In this document: in pieces, positions 17,088-28,782 of the stretch
Layout: each line of letters opens with the position of its first letter
Numbering within the stretch: the first letter of the stretch is position 1
DNA from: an uncultured Dokdonia sp.
GTDB lineage: Bacteria > Bacteroidota > Bacteroidia > Flavobacteriales > Flavobacteriaceae
Assembly (NCBI GenBank): GCA_947503305.1
Contig: CANNDF010000003.1
Span: 310,001 to 374,000 of the forward strand
Direction of reading: 5' to 3'
DNA length: 64,000 nucleotides
Position numbers and translations under genes: made by a program
Notes under the pieces: model-generated
Seen by the model: the letters and a program-made list of their open reading frames with translations, nothing else
What the model was told of the DNA's origin: nothing
Databases searched by the model: none

Positions 17088-18236
17088 CTAATTACAACCT
17101 GTATAAGGTTGTATAAATTCATCTGGATTCTTTGCCCAAGTCAATGTGGTTTTATCTCTAGATAAGGTTGGGTTTTCTGGAACTGCTTTAGTATATGGAT
17201 CCCCTATACAAAACCCTACCGACTCAAATTCTAATGCCCCACTTTGCATTACCGTAATAGTACTATATCCAAAAAAAGGAGCCGCCCCTTCACTTCCTCC
17301 GTTACCAGCTACTATTTGATATGTACCTCCTCCTAAAGAATCATTAATAGGTTGCCATCGTTGATAATCATGTACATGTGCAGATAATAATGCAGCTACT
17401 TTTCCTTTTTCAAATGCTGGCCATAATTCAGGGCCTTGTGGTAATCCAGAATGTCCAGTTTCAGTCTTACCGTCTACATAGTAAGGGCGATGTGCCAGTA
17501 CAAAAATATGATCTACACTCGAATCTTTCTTATATGCCTGCACCTGATCAATTACCCATTGAACAGGAACTTGCCCTTCTAAACCATAAGGATTATCAGT
17601 CGTAGGAGGATTATATGTATCCGAATTCATGACTACAAAACCTACATTATGTCTTTTGAAAGAAAATGTCATTCGGTTATCTAACGTATCTGAACTGGGA
17701 GACGTACTACGATCCTTAGGCATATAATCGTTCATATATTTAAGCCACATATCAGTACTCCCTTTTAAAGGAAATTCTTTCCACTTTCCCTTCTTATAAT
17801 GCCTTGTAATTACTTCTTTAGAATACAGCATTTCATGATTCCCAGGAACAGCCACAAGTTCTATCTCTGAAGCACTAAAAGGATTATTATCATACAAGGC
17901 CTTCCATGCATTAAGCTGGTTATCTAGATTTTCTAATGTGCTTTCTGCAAGAACTAGATCTCCTAAAAAAAAGAAAAGCTCTGGTTGTATTTTCTGTGAT
18001 CTCATCTCTTTAAATATGCGTTGGAGCGCATATTTATTTGCTGTAGAAGGTATAGAATCTACAACATCTCCCCTATTAACACGATTACAACCCATAAATG
18101 AAAAACTGAATACGATAGAATCATGTATAACTGCGGTTTCTTTACTATTATTTTTCTCATCTGAAGTTTCAATACGTTTACAACTACTTACTAAGATGAA
18201 TATAATAATACTGCTAAGGAATATACTTGTTTTCAT
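17088..18236 (-). CDS. Calcineurin-like metallophosphoesterase, lipoprotein
   Basis: About 382 aa. The ATG at 18236 (MKTSIFL) is preferred to the ATG two codons upstream because it gives a standard lipoprotein signal ending LVSSC. Metallophosphoesterase motifs follow in order: FLGDLVLAES (GD), AVPGNHEM (GNHE), LAHRPYY and LSAHVHDYQ (GHxH-type, here SAHVH). They predict a dinuclear metal centre and phosphomonoester or diester hydrolysis in the envelope. The first motif is FMGCNR rather than the usual DxH, so one metal ligand may differ. The substrate is unknown. It appears monocistronic. Confidence 0.83.
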   Translation of the reverse strand: MKTSIFLSSIIIFILVSSCKRIETSDEKNNSKETAVIHDSIVFSFSFMGCNRVNRGDVVDSIPSTANKYALQRIFKEMRSQKIQPELFFFLGDLVLAESTLENLDNQLNAWKALYDNNPFSASEIELVAVPGNHEMLYSKEVITRHYKKGKWKEFPLKGSTDMWLKYMNDYMPKDRSTSPSSDTLDNRMTFSFKRHNVGFVVMNSDTYNPPTTDNPYGLEGQVPVQWVIDQVQAYKKDSSVDHIFVLAHRPYYVDGKTETGHSGLPQGPELWPAFEKGKVAALLSAHVHDYQRWQPINDSLGGGTYQIVAGNGGSEGAAPFFGYSTITVMQSGALEFESVGFCIGDPYTKAVPENPTLSRDKTTLTWAKNPDEFIQPYTGCN

Positions 18237-18269
18237 AATCATAGTTTAGGAAGGGATACTTCAATACTT

Positions 18270-18287
18270 GAGATATTATTGTATCTC
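18270..18287. promoter_or_regulatory. Inverted repeat GAGATA-N6-TATCTC upstream of the metallophosphoesterase gene
   Basis: 6-bp perfect arms, 34 bp before the chosen start codon on the minus strand. It could be an operator or an mRNA hairpin; no recognisable -7 box adjoins it. Confidence 0.35.
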
Positions 18288-18381
18288 ATGAAAACGAAAA
18301 TAAAGAAATTAATGTATTGAAAACCAAGTGCAAATACCTGAATTTAATATTTTGTATTTGATAGCGATACTATAAAAGAGA

Positions 18382-19761
18382 TTAATCTCCATAAAATTTT
18401 GACTTGCTGAAATAAGCAAAGATGATTGCATTCCAATCTTGACCTATTCGCAATGCTGTCGTCCCATCAATACGATATAACGCATCGTAATCTGTATATC
18501 CACTTTTAAGTAGTTCTTCTAAATAAAATAAAGCTGCATTAGTATCACCCTCTTTGGCACTTAAGGATATAGCATTTATAAATGCTTGATGATTATTAGG
18601 ATTTACAAGTGTACGTAACACATTCATAAACAGCAAGTTTTCAATTGAAGGTTGACGACTCTGTATTTCTTTGTATTTTTCTTCTACTATACTATTTACA
18701 AACCCTTTGAGGCGTTTAGAAGCTTTACGTTCTTGGGCATTTAGAGCCGTACTATCAATTTTTTTATCCAGATCTTCCATTTGAAAATTCCACCACCCGA
18801 GGTTATCAAAATAAGCGTTTTTTGCATCATCATCCAGATAGAACTGAAAATCTTCTGCCAATAAGATTTCTGCATACTTTACAGAATTTTGTCGAGATCG
18901 TTTTGCTTTGAATGTTCTATTAGAACGTATTTGTTTTAATAAATTTTTCTGCGCATCTATATTATCTATTACTCCTTTATATTGAAGTCGCATATCTTGC
19001 ACAAAATCAAAAGCAATTAAATGTTTTTGCCTCTTGTATAATAACTCTCCAAAAGCTAGATCTTTTTCATAAAATTCTATTCGCTTTTCTGGATCAGTTT
19101 GATTATTCATTAAAATATCTACCATTGCTGCCGAAAAGAATCCTGGGTTAGGCCATGCTGTATCTCCTTCATATTCATAATATCCGGCGAGGAGAAAATT
19201 ATTTTTAAATAAATTTTTATAGCCGCGCATTTTATAATAATTAGGGCCTTCATCACCAGAAATGAGTACAAATCGAGCACGAGAGTTTTGTACTAATAAA
19301 CTTTTATCTATATACACATTATTAAGTGCTATAACACCAAGAATACCTTTAGTTAAATGAGCGCTTGTACTGGCAACTATAGCCCCAGCTCCTCGTCCTG
19401 CAAGGATTATTTTATTGCGATTTATTCCATAACGTTCATAAGCGGTATTGATAAGACGTTCACTTTGTTTAAGCCCTTTAGGTAGTGAATCATTAAATTC
19501 AAAATTTGCTCCTATAATTATGCTTTGTGTAAGCTCGGCTCCTATAGTAAATTGTTGTACCGCTTTTGCTCCTTCACTCATTTCATCAAAAATAAATACG
19601 ACTGGATATGTACGGTTTTCATCATATTCTCTGGGTAAATACAAAGCATATGAATCACTAGTGGTACTATCAATAGCTATAGCATTTACAATCGTTCCAG
19701 GAACTATCTGTTGACCATGTACTCCTATTACTATAAAAAGAAATAATAAAGTTAAACGCAT
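18382..19761 (-). CDS. Exported alpha/beta-hydrolase-like protein lacking the nucleophile Ser
   Basis: 459 aa from the ATG at 19761 (MRLTLLFLF), which gives a clean signal peptide; the upstream ATG would add 13 mostly polar residues. Residues ~30-220 look like an esterase/PHB-depolymerase type alpha/beta-hydrolase: YALYLPREYDENRTYPVVFIFD, and AYERYGINRNKIILAGRGAGA at the nucleophile elbow. That elbow reads GRGAG, with Gly-Ala in place of the expected GxSxG serine, so a classical Ser hydrolase mechanism is unlikely. The C-terminal half is helical. It diverges from the M14 peptidase gene. Confidence 0.65.
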   Translation of the reverse strand: MRLTLLFLFIVIGVHGQQIVPGTIVNAIAIDSTTSDSYALYLPREYDENRTYPVVFIFDEMSEGAKAVQQFTIGAELTQSIIIGANFEFNDSLPKGLKQSERLINTAYERYGINRNKIILAGRGAGAIVASTSAHLTKGILGVIALNNVYIDKSLLVQNSRARFVLISGDEGPNYYKMRGYKNLFKNNFLLAGYYEYEGDTAWPNPGFFSAAMVDILMNNQTDPEKRIEFYEKDLAFGELLYKRQKHLIAFDFVQDMRLQYKGVIDNIDAQKNLLKQIRSNRTFKAKRSRQNSVKYAEILLAEDFQFYLDDDAKNAYFDNLGWWNFQMEDLDKKIDSTALNAQERKASKRLKGFVNSIVEEKYKEIQSRQPSIENLLFMNVLRTLVNPNNHQAFINAISLSAKEGDTNAALFYLEELLKSGYTDYDALYRIDGTTALRIGQDWNAIIFAYFSKSKFYGD

Positions 19762-19898
19762 AAAAGATGTCTTACAATTTTTAAAAATAGTAGTTATCAA
19801 ATACCATGCAAAAAATAAAGAAACAAAAAAATAAAAGGAATTACATCATTCATAGCCCACTTATTTTTCCTTATTTTTAAAAATCTAAAACTCTCACT

Positions 19899-22412
19899 AT
19901 GCGATTACTACTACTAATAATTTTTAGTCTATGTACAACTTTGTTAAATGCACAAGATTATTATTTTAAAAACTATGCCCCATTCCAATCTGAAATCCCT
20001 ACACCTGAGCAGTTTTTGGGCTATGCCATAGGAGATCAGCATACACGTCATGATCAGATTGTAGCGTATTTAGAAATGCTTGCCGAAGTTTCTGATAGAG
20101 CGACTATCACCAGTTATGGTAAAACGCACGAACATAGAAAACTCGTAATGCTTACAGTTACAACCTCTGAACACCATCAAAGGTTACCAAGTATAAAACA
20201 ACAACATCTTGCTTTTGTAGATCACAATCAAAAAGTCACTAACTATGACGAAGTCCCTGTTTTCATACAATTAGGTTATAATGTACATGGGAATGAACCT
20301 TCAAGTTCTGAAGCAGCACTTCTTACAGCTTATACTTTAGTCGCATCTGAGCACCCAGAAATTAAAAAATATAGACAAAAAGCAATCCTATTTATAGATC
20401 CTACCATTAATCCCGATGGCCGAGATCGTCATACACAATGGGCCAATAGTTACAAAGGAAATCCATTGGTATCTGATAATATAGATGCAGAGCATACTGA
20501 AATGTGGCCACGAGGGCGTACCAATCATTATTGGTTTGATCTTAATCGTGATTGGTTATTAGGTATTAATCCAGAAAGCCGTGGGAAACTTAATTGGTAT
20601 CATGATTGGTATCCGAATGTTGTTACAGATTTTCATGAAATGGGTACAAATAGCACCTATTTCTTTGAACCCATGCTACCTATAGGAAGTCTAAACCCAA
20701 TTATGCCAAAGGAAAATTATGAAGATTTGAATGACCTATTTGCTCCCTATTTTTCTGATGCATTAAATAATATAGGATCCTTTTATTTTACAAAAGAAGC
20801 TTTTGACGGTACTTATCCAGGATACGGGAGCTCTTATCCCGATTTACAAGGGGCACTGGCATTACTTTTTGAACAAGCTAGCAGTAGAGGTCATTTACAA
20901 GATACTGACTTTGGAACTATTTCTTTTCCATTTACGATACGTAATCAATATACTTCGAGTTTTGCTACTGTAAAAGCTGCTGTCGAGAATAAAGCCAGGC
21001 TCAGGAAATATCAACAAGATTTTTTTATTTCCGCTTTCGCGAAAGCAAAAACCGATCAATCAGTAGCCTATGAATTTGGAGATCCAAAAGATAAAAACAG
21101 AACCAAAGCATTTATAGATAAATTACTTCTACATCGTATAAAAACATATAAAAAAGGAAATGGTAGATATATCGTGCCACTAGCACAACCCCAAAAAAGA
21201 ATGGTACAATCTATTTTCGAAACCTATAGCACCTATAGAGATAGTGTGTATTATGATGCCAGTGCATGGAGTGTTGCAAATTTTTATAATATGCGATATA
21301 AAGGAGTAAACAATGTTCCATCTTTAGGTGACGAAATCACAAGTACAGACGGGCTTACACAACAAACCCCATTAACAAAGACAAACTACGCATATTTAAT
21401 AGATTATGATGATTATAATGCACCTGCTTTATTGTATGACTTACAAAAAAACGGGATTATTGTTGCTACAGCTTTTAAACCATTTACGGCAAAAACCAAT
21501 AAAGGAACTATAGATTTTAATTATGGTACAGCGCTCATTCGTGTGTCTCAGCAATCAAAAACAAGTGATGAAATCTACACCATTATCTCAAAAGCCCAAG
21601 ATCGTTTTAATGTGCCTGTATATGCAACACAAACAGGATTTAGTATCAAAGGAATAGATTTAGGAAGTCGTAATTTTCAAAAAATCGACACTCCCAAAGC
21701 ACTATTAATTATAGGAAATGGAACTAATTCCTATGAAGCTGGTGAAGTATGGCATTTGCTGGATACTCGAGTTCATATGCCTATTACAAAATTACTCATG
21801 GATAATTTCCAATTTGTAAACCTTAATGACTATAATACGCTTGTTATGGTTTCTGGAAATTATAACAGACTGTCAGATAATGAGATCACACGAATAAAAA
21901 ATTGGGTATCTCAGGGTAACACACTAATCACTATAGGAAGTGCTACATCATGGGCCATAAATAAAAAAGTAGCCACAGAAAAACTTATCAAAAAAGAGGA
22001 AGATTCTACTAAAATTGTAGAACGTAAAAACTATGTAGATGCCAGACCCAATAACGGTAAAAATAGATTAGGAGGAGCTATATTTAAAGTAGACTTAGAC
22101 CTTACTCATCCATTAGGCTTTGGATATAATTATCGTGACCTACCTGTATATAAAAATAATAATGTCTGGCTTGCCCCTAGTAAAAATGAATATAATACGG
22201 TTGCAAAATATACAGAAGATCCACATATAGATGGGTTTATCTCCTCAGAAAATTTAGATGACTTTTTAAAACCCTCAGCATCATTAGTAGTAAGCCCTAA
22301 GGGACAAGGTCGTATTGTTTTGTTTGCAGACAATCCTAATTTTAGAGGAAGCTGGTATGGAACCAATAAACTATTCCTTAATGCGCTTTTCTTTGGAAAT
22401 CTTATTAATTAA
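19899..22412 (+). CDS. M14 family zinc carboxypeptidase, exported
   Basis: 837 aa with a signal peptide ending LLNAQ (residue ~19). The M14 fold occupies ~30-390. Zinc ligands are in NVHGNEPSSSE (HxxE), the next His is in TDFHEMGTN, and substrate-side motifs NPDGRDRH and DLNRDW are present. The catalytic Glu is probably that of LALLFEQASSRG. The C-terminal ~450 residues include a class I glutamine amidotransferase-like/beta region, as in large Bacteroidota M14 proteins. It presumably degrades peptides in the periplasm or at the surface. Confidence 0.88.
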   Translation: MRLLLLIIFSLCTTLLNAQDYYFKNYAPFQSEIPTPEQFLGYAIGDQHTRHDQIVAYLEMLAEVSDRATITSYGKTHEHRKLVMLTVTTSEHHQRLPSIKQQHLAFVDHNQKVTNYDEVPVFIQLGYNVHGNEPSSSEAALLTAYTLVASEHPEIKKYRQKAILFIDPTINPDGRDRHTQWANSYKGNPLVSDNIDAEHTEMWPRGRTNHYWFDLNRDWLLGINPESRGKLNWYHDWYPNVVTDFHEMGTNSTYFFEPMLPIGSLNPIMPKENYEDLNDLFAPYFSDALNNIGSFYFTKEAFDGTYPGYGSSYPDLQGALALLFEQASSRGHLQDTDFGTISFPFTIRNQYTSSFATVKAAVENKARLRKYQQDFFISAFAKAKTDQSVAYEFGDPKDKNRTKAFIDKLLLHRIKTYKKGNGRYIVPLAQPQKRMVQSIFETYSTYRDSVYYDASAWSVANFYNMRYKGVNNVPSLGDEITSTDGLTQQTPLTKTNYAYLIDYDDYNAPALLYDLQKNGIIVATAFKPFTAKTNKGTIDFNYGTALIRVSQQSKTSDEIYTIISKAQDRFNVPVYATQTGFSIKGIDLGSRNFQKIDTPKALLIIGNGTNSYEAGEVWHLLDTRVHMPITKLLMDNFQFVNLNDYNTLVMVSGNYNRLSDNEITRIKNWVSQGNTLITIGSATSWAINKKVATEKLIKKEEDSTKIVERKNYVDARPNNGKNRLGGAIFKVDLDLTHPLGFGYNYRDLPVYKNNNVWLAPSKNEYNTVAKYTEDPHIDGFISSENLDDFLKPSASLVVSPKGQGRIVLFADNPNFRGSWYGTNKLFLNALFFGNLIN
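21033..21046. repeat. Palindrome GCTTTCGCGAAAGC, copy 4 (in M14 gene)
   Basis: Perfect copy in the frame that reads SAFAKAK, just after the catalytic domain, in what looks like an interdomain linker. Confidence 0.95.
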
Positions 22413-22442
22413 TACAACCTAAAAAAGATAGGAACATTTAAA

Positions 22443-23219
22443 ATGAGCAATCTCTTTAGAAAAATAAGACAACAAATGTTTATGAAAAACAAAGTAATTA
22501 AATACTTGATATATGCATCTGGCGAAATTTTACTTGTCGTTATTGGCATTTTAATTGCCTTGCAGATCAATACTATGAATGAAAATCATAAAAAAGATCA
22601 AAAAGTCATTACCTATCTTAAACAGTTTACGAATGATCTTACTTATGATATTGAAACCCTTACTACCTTAATTAAGAATAATGAAATCAAAATTAAAAAT
22701 ATAGATTCCATACAACTGTTTTCAATAACAAAAGACGAGCTAACACCAGAAGAGATAAAAAAATTTATTGATCTCCATGAGTCTCTTGTTTTTGAATCCT
22801 ATTTTATCCCTGAAAAAAGCACCTATGATCAATTGGTTGCTAGTAGCCATGGAGATTTCTTTCAAAATGAGGTTCTAAGAAAACTACTGTTCAGGTACTA
22901 TTCTACAAATGAACGTAATGAAAAGAATAACGAGATAAGTACTCAACTATATCAACATCATTATTTTACGGAGCATATTACAAATACGATACTAATCTCT
23001 TCAGAAAGTTTTGAGCGTTTTGGTATTAAAAATATAAAACGACCAAATATAGATTTTCAAAATTTATCCTTAAATACCCATTATGTTTCTGCTATAACTC
23101 GTAGAAGAAAAAATGCTCGCAACCAAAACAGCAATTACAAAAGGATAAAAGGGTTAGCAGAGAATCTCTTGAAAAAAGTAGAGAATGAACTTGACTTACA
23201 AGAAGTGTTAAACCCTTAA
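22443..23219 (+). CDS. DUF6090 family membrane protein
   Basis: 258 aa. An amphipathic start (LFRKIRQQMFMKNK) precedes a single TM helix with the diagnostic ASGEILLVVIGILIALQI motif, followed by a charged helical domain that probably lies outside the cytoplasm. This is the common flavobacterial DUF6090 family of unknown function. It starts 30 bp after the M14 gene and may share its transcript. Confidence 0.85.
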   Translation: MSNLFRKIRQQMFMKNKVIKYLIYASGEILLVVIGILIALQINTMNENHKKDQKVITYLKQFTNDLTYDIETLTTLIKNNEIKIKNIDSIQLFSITKDELTPEEIKKFIDLHESLVFESYFIPEKSTYDQLVASSHGDFFQNEVLRKLLFRYYSTNERNEKNNEISTQLYQHHYFTEHITNTILISSESFERFGIKNIKRPNIDFQNLSLNTHYVSAITRRRKNARNQNSNYKRIKGLAENLLKKVENELDLQEVLNP

Positions 23220-23266
23220 AATTAATTCTTAATAAGTAGCTATTTATTTTAATTAAATAAAATCAA

Positions 23267-24136
23267 TTGAGAACTTTTCATTTTGAAAAACAGAAGTATG
23301 GATTTGAGCTTTTAATGGATTTGCATAAATTCGAAACTAATCCGAATGTATTTTTTGAAGCATCACCCCATACTACTGATTTTTTTGAAATCTTTATTTT
23401 TGAAAAGGCCACAGGTCAAATAAATTTAAATGGGTTTTCTATTGATGTTTGTGATCATTCCATATTCTTTATTTCTCCATATCAAAAAAAAAGTTGCACT
23501 GTACCTATCACTGACATTAAGGGGTTTCACCTTGTTTTTAAAGATGGATTTCTTTCTGATTTTTTTAATGACAAATTATTTGTTTACAGACTACAATATT
23601 TTTACAATTCAATACACCCACAGCATTTAGTACTAACAGATACTGAATACAATATCATAAAATTAATATTAGAAGAGGTTCTAAAGGAAATAGATCATTT
23701 TCAAAAAGACAGCCTACATATCATTAGATCATTACTCTATTTTACGGTATCTAAACTTAATAGATTGTTTTCAAAAAAATATAATCTATCACCAGAAACA
23801 CAAGCAGATTCTCTCGCATACCGCTTTAAGGAAAGCCTGGAAATGCATATTCGAGAATTTCATTCTGTAGAAGCTTATTGTACTCTTTTAAATGTTTCTC
23901 GTCACAAATTAAATAAAGTAGTCAAAGAATATGTAGGGAGTACTCCTATAAAAATTATTCATTTACGGCTACTACAAGAAATTAAAATGGAACTACGCCA
24001 TTCTAAGAAGACAATCTCAGAAATTGCAGATGCTTTGCAGTTTAGTGAGGCAAATAATCTTACTCGATTTTTTAATACCTATGAAAGCATATCTCCAAGT
24101 AATTATAGGAAAAATTACCAAAACGATAGTAATTAA
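23267..24136 (+). CDS. AraC-family transcriptional regulator
   Basis: 289 aa from a TTG start, or 273 aa if the in-frame ATG at 23315 is used. The TTG start is preferred because it keeps an FHFEKQKYGFELLMDLH beta-strand that completes the cupin-like sensor domain (~1-170). The C-terminal ~100 residues carry two helix-turn-helix motifs of the AraC type: VEAYCTLLNVSRHKLNKVV, and ISEIADALQFSEANNLTRFF followed by SPSNYRK. The ligand and target are unknown. The downstream lectin-like gene, 66 bp away, is a candidate target. Confidence 0.88.
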   Translation: MRTFHFEKQKYGFELLMDLHKFETNPNVFFEASPHTTDFFEIFIFEKATGQINLNGFSIDVCDHSIFFISPYQKKSCTVPITDIKGFHLVFKDGFLSDFFNDKLFVYRLQYFYNSIHPQHLVLTDTEYNIIKLILEEVLKEIDHFQKDSLHIIRSLLYFTVSKLNRLFSKKYNLSPETQADSLAYRFKESLEMHIREFHSVEAYCTLLNVSRHKLNKVVKEYVGSTPIKIIHLRLLQEIKMELRHSKKTISEIADALQFSEANNLTRFFNTYESISPSNYRKNYQNDSN

Positions 24137-24202
24137 GCATAGATTGATAGGTATATAAAAAGTCTAAAATATAATCTTTGTCAGTATAAAATATATACTG
24201 CT

Positions 24203-25288
24203 ATGAAAATTCTATTTAGAATAACAATCCCCATTATCCTATTACAAATACAGATATGTACTGCCCAATATAAAACGACCTCTGTCCCTATGGATGAATC
24301 TTTTTGGAATGTTACGAAGGGAGTTGATGCTACTTTTGAAACCATCGATGGTAGAAAAACTTTATATTTAAATGGAAAAGTAACTGTTAGAAATCAACAA
24401 TTTTCAAATGGAACTATAGAAGTTGATGTCTATGCAAATAAAGCAAGAAGTTTTGCAGGTATTATTTTTAGAAAACAAAAAGAAACAATGGAAGAGGTCT
24501 ATATGAGACTTCATAAATCTAGCCAGCCTGATGCTATTCAATACTCTCCTACTTTTAATAAAGAATTAACCTGGCAATTATATAAAGAATATCAAGCCAA
24601 TGTTGAATTTAAAAATAAAGGCTGGAATACATTACGTATCAAAGTAATCAACAACCAAGCAATTATATTTGTCAATAATGATAAAGTACTTACAGTAAAC
24701 AATCTCAGATCAGATCAATCCATAGGAGAAATAGGATTATTTGCGCTTTTTAATAATAGATTTTCAAATTTTAGATTTACTCCTAGTAGTACAGAAACAA
24801 ACTCCAAAGCACCTTCTGAAGAAACACCCTCTACGACTATTATTTCTAAATGGAATATTACTGAAGCATCTATATATAAAGAGAAAGAACTTGATGTAAA
24901 TACGTTTTCAAATCAGAAATATAGAACCGTAGCAACCGAACCTTCAGGCTTACTTCCTATTTCAAAGTATATTAAAAAACCATCTGCTGGTAATTTTGAA
25001 AAAAATAAAAATGTATATATAGTTGCCTCTACAACGATACATTCTGACAAAGAGTCTTTACAAAAATTCTCATTTGATTATAGCGATCAAATAATTGTGT
25101 ATTTAAATGGAGACCGCCTTTTTTATGGAAATAATTCCTTTAGATCTAAAGGCCTTCAATACCAAGGACATATTGATATCAATGCAAATACACTATTCTT
25201 GAATCTACAAAAAGGAGATAATACACTCCAATGCGTTATTATAGATAAAGCAAATGGTTGGGGTATTATAGGAAAGCTTGAAAAATAA
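24203..25288 (+). CDS. Exported protein with concanavalin-like (LamG/DUF1080-type) domain
   Basis: 361 aa with a signal peptide ending CTAQ (residue ~21). Residues ~30-195 form a jelly-roll pattern seen in LamG/DUF1080-like domains (NGTIEVDVYANKARSFAGII, WNTLRIKVINNQAIIFVNN). A Ser/Thr/Pro linker and a second beta-rich domain follow. No catalytic residues are apparent, so it may bind rather than cleave. It follows the AraC gene in the same direction and ends before a strong terminator. Confidence 0.65.
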   Translation: MKILFRITIPIILLQIQICTAQYKTTSVPMDESFWNVTKGVDATFETIDGRKTLYLNGKVTVRNQQFSNGTIEVDVYANKARSFAGIIFRKQKETMEEVYMRLHKSSQPDAIQYSPTFNKELTWQLYKEYQANVEFKNKGWNTLRIKVINNQAIIFVNNDKVLTVNNLRSDQSIGEIGLFALFNNRFSNFRFTPSSTETNSKAPSEETPSTTIISKWNITEASIYKEKELDVNTFSNQKYRTVATEPSGLLPISKYIKKPSAGNFEKNKNVYIVASTTIHSDKESLQKFSFDYSDQIIVYLNGDRLFYGNNSFRSKGLQYQGHIDINANTLFLNLQKGDNTLQCVIIDKANGWGIIGKLEK

Positions 25289-25427
25289 ATAGATCACACT
25301 ATACATTTAATATGCATATAAAATCTAATAAGACAAAAAACTGACAATACTGGAGTTGATAAGGTAAATTAGATAATTTATAAATAGTTATGTTTCTTAG
25401 GAAGCTAGTAACAATTTATACATCCAT

Positions 25428-25462
25428 AAAAAAGGCAGTCTAAATTTAGACTGCCTTTTTTT
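25428..25462. terminator. Bidirectional terminator between convergent genes
   Basis: Near-perfect palindrome: A-run, GGCAGTCTAAA, its complement, then seven T. It serves both the rightward lectin-like gene and the leftward katG gene. Confidence 0.88.
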
Positions 25463-25477
25463 ATTCAATATCGATTC

Positions 25478-27721
<2,244 letters not shown>

Positions 27722-27848
27722 CTATCGATTTATCATATATTTAAATGAATATGTAATAAATAATATTTATAGCTATTGTGTGCTTGAATTAAGAAACACT
27801 TATATCCTACAATTACGATATTATCTATTTTTCAGTACGTACTTTTAA

Positions 27849-27856
27849 TATATTTG
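27849..27856 (+). promoter_or_regulatory. -7 box TATATTTG for the Crp/Fnr gene
   Basis: Perfect TAnnTTTG match, 36 bp before the preferred ATG at 27893. There is no clear TTG at -33. It overlaps the alternative upstream start, arguing against that start. Confidence 0.5.
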
Positions 27857-27892
27857 TTATTTCTATTCCTATATAAGCTAGGTTACAATTAT

Positions 27893-28456
27893 ATGAGTCA
27901 CCCTCTGAGAAAACATATAGAAGAAATAATACACCTAACAGATGAAGAATTTGACTTTATTCTTAGTCATTTTAAAACAGTAAAAAAGCGTAAATATCAA
28001 TATATCATACAACAAGATGAGATTGTTACTAAAGAGTTTTGGGTCGTAAAAGGATGTTTAAAAAGCTATTTTCTAGATGAAAACGGACGAGAGCATATTT
28101 TACAATTTGGAATGGAAAACTGGTGGATAACTGACTATGAATCTTTTATTAAACAAACCAAATCAAAAACTTATATAGACTGTTTAGAAGACTGCGAACT
28201 TCTATATATAACTTACGAAGATAGAGAGAAACTCACTTCTGAAATGCATAAAATGGAGCGCTTTTGGGCTAAGAAAAGTAAAATAGGACGAATAGCCCTT
28301 CAAAATAGAATTCTATCACTACTAAAAAACTCTACTAAAGAGCAATACAATACACTTTTAGAACAATACCCTACGCTTTTTCAAAGAGTTCCTAAAAAAC
28401 TCATAGCTGCCTACCTTGGTGTATCCAGGGAAACTTTGAGTAGAATGAATTCTTAA
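27893..28456 (+). CDS. Crp/Fnr-family transcriptional regulator
   Basis: 187 aa from the ATG at 27893 (MSHPLRKHIEE); the longer frame starts inside the -7 box. It has an N-terminal cyclic-nucleotide-binding-like beta-roll (QDEIVTKEFWVVKGCLKSYF) without an obvious cAMP phosphate-binding cassette, and a C-terminal winged helix whose recognition region reads AAYLGVSRETLSRM. The divergent katG and the tautomerase operon downstream are candidate targets. The latter is preceded by a TGTGA-N6-TCAC box. Confidence 0.85.
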   Translation: MSHPLRKHIEEIIHLTDEEFDFILSHFKTVKKRKYQYIIQQDEIVTKEFWVVKGCLKSYFLDENGREHILQFGMENWWITDYESFIKQTKSKTYIDCLEDCELLYITYEDREKLTSEMHKMERFWAKKSKIGRIALQNRILSLLKNSTKEQYNTLLEQYPTLFQRVPKKLIAAYLGVSRETLSRMNS

Positions 28457-28488
28457 ACTACACTTCCTGAATATTACATATCCCTTAA

Positions 28489-28519
28489 TGTGACAATTAT
28501 CACTTTTAAAAAGTGATAA
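28489..28519. promoter_or_regulatory. CRP-like box overlapping a 23-bp palindrome
   Basis: TGTGA-CAATTA-TCAC (28489-28503) matches the classical Crp/Fnr half-site layout. It overlaps TTATCACTTTT-A-AAAAGTGATAA (28497-28519), a perfect 11-bp inverted repeat. It lies 63 bp before the tautomerase gene and just after the Crp/Fnr gene. The palindrome could alternatively be part of that gene's 3' hairpin, but it lacks a clear T-tail. Confidence 0.5.
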
Positions 28520-28581
28520 ACCTCATTTCTCAATAGACTACTTCATCGCAACTTTGTATCGTAATCAATACACAAGCAATC

Positions 28582-28782
28582 ATGCCATACATTAATATCA
28601 AAGTTACAGATGAAAAAGTGACTAAAGAACAAAAGCGCTTATTAATTGAGGGCGCGACACAACTCGTTGTAGATGTGCTAGACAAAAATCCAAAGACGAC
28701 ACATATCGTCATTGATGAAGTCCCTATAGAAAATTGGGGTGTTAACGGAAAACAATATTCAAGAATAAAAATGAAAAAATGA
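28582..28782 (+). CDS. 4-oxalocrotonate tautomerase family protein
   Basis: 66 aa, the normal size for a 4-OT monomer. Pro2 (the catalytic N-terminal proline after Met removal) is followed by the family pattern YINIKVTDEKVTKEQKRLLI and HIVIDEVPIENWG. Members isomerise enol/keto acids or act on related small substrates as hexamers in the cytoplasm. It overlaps the SDR gene by 4 bp (ATGA) and heads a three-gene unit. The substrate is unknown. Confidence 0.9.
   Translation: MPYINIKVTDEKVTKEQKRLLIEGATQLVVDVLDKNPKTTHIVIDEVPIENWGVNGKQYSRIKMKK

Noticed and set aside
13906-25414. CTAGTAACAATTT shared before two terminator hairpins (around 13906 and 25402)
   Set aside because: The match is short and AT-rich, the second site follows an ordinary gene with no leader ORF, and chance repetition is likely in a genome of this composition.
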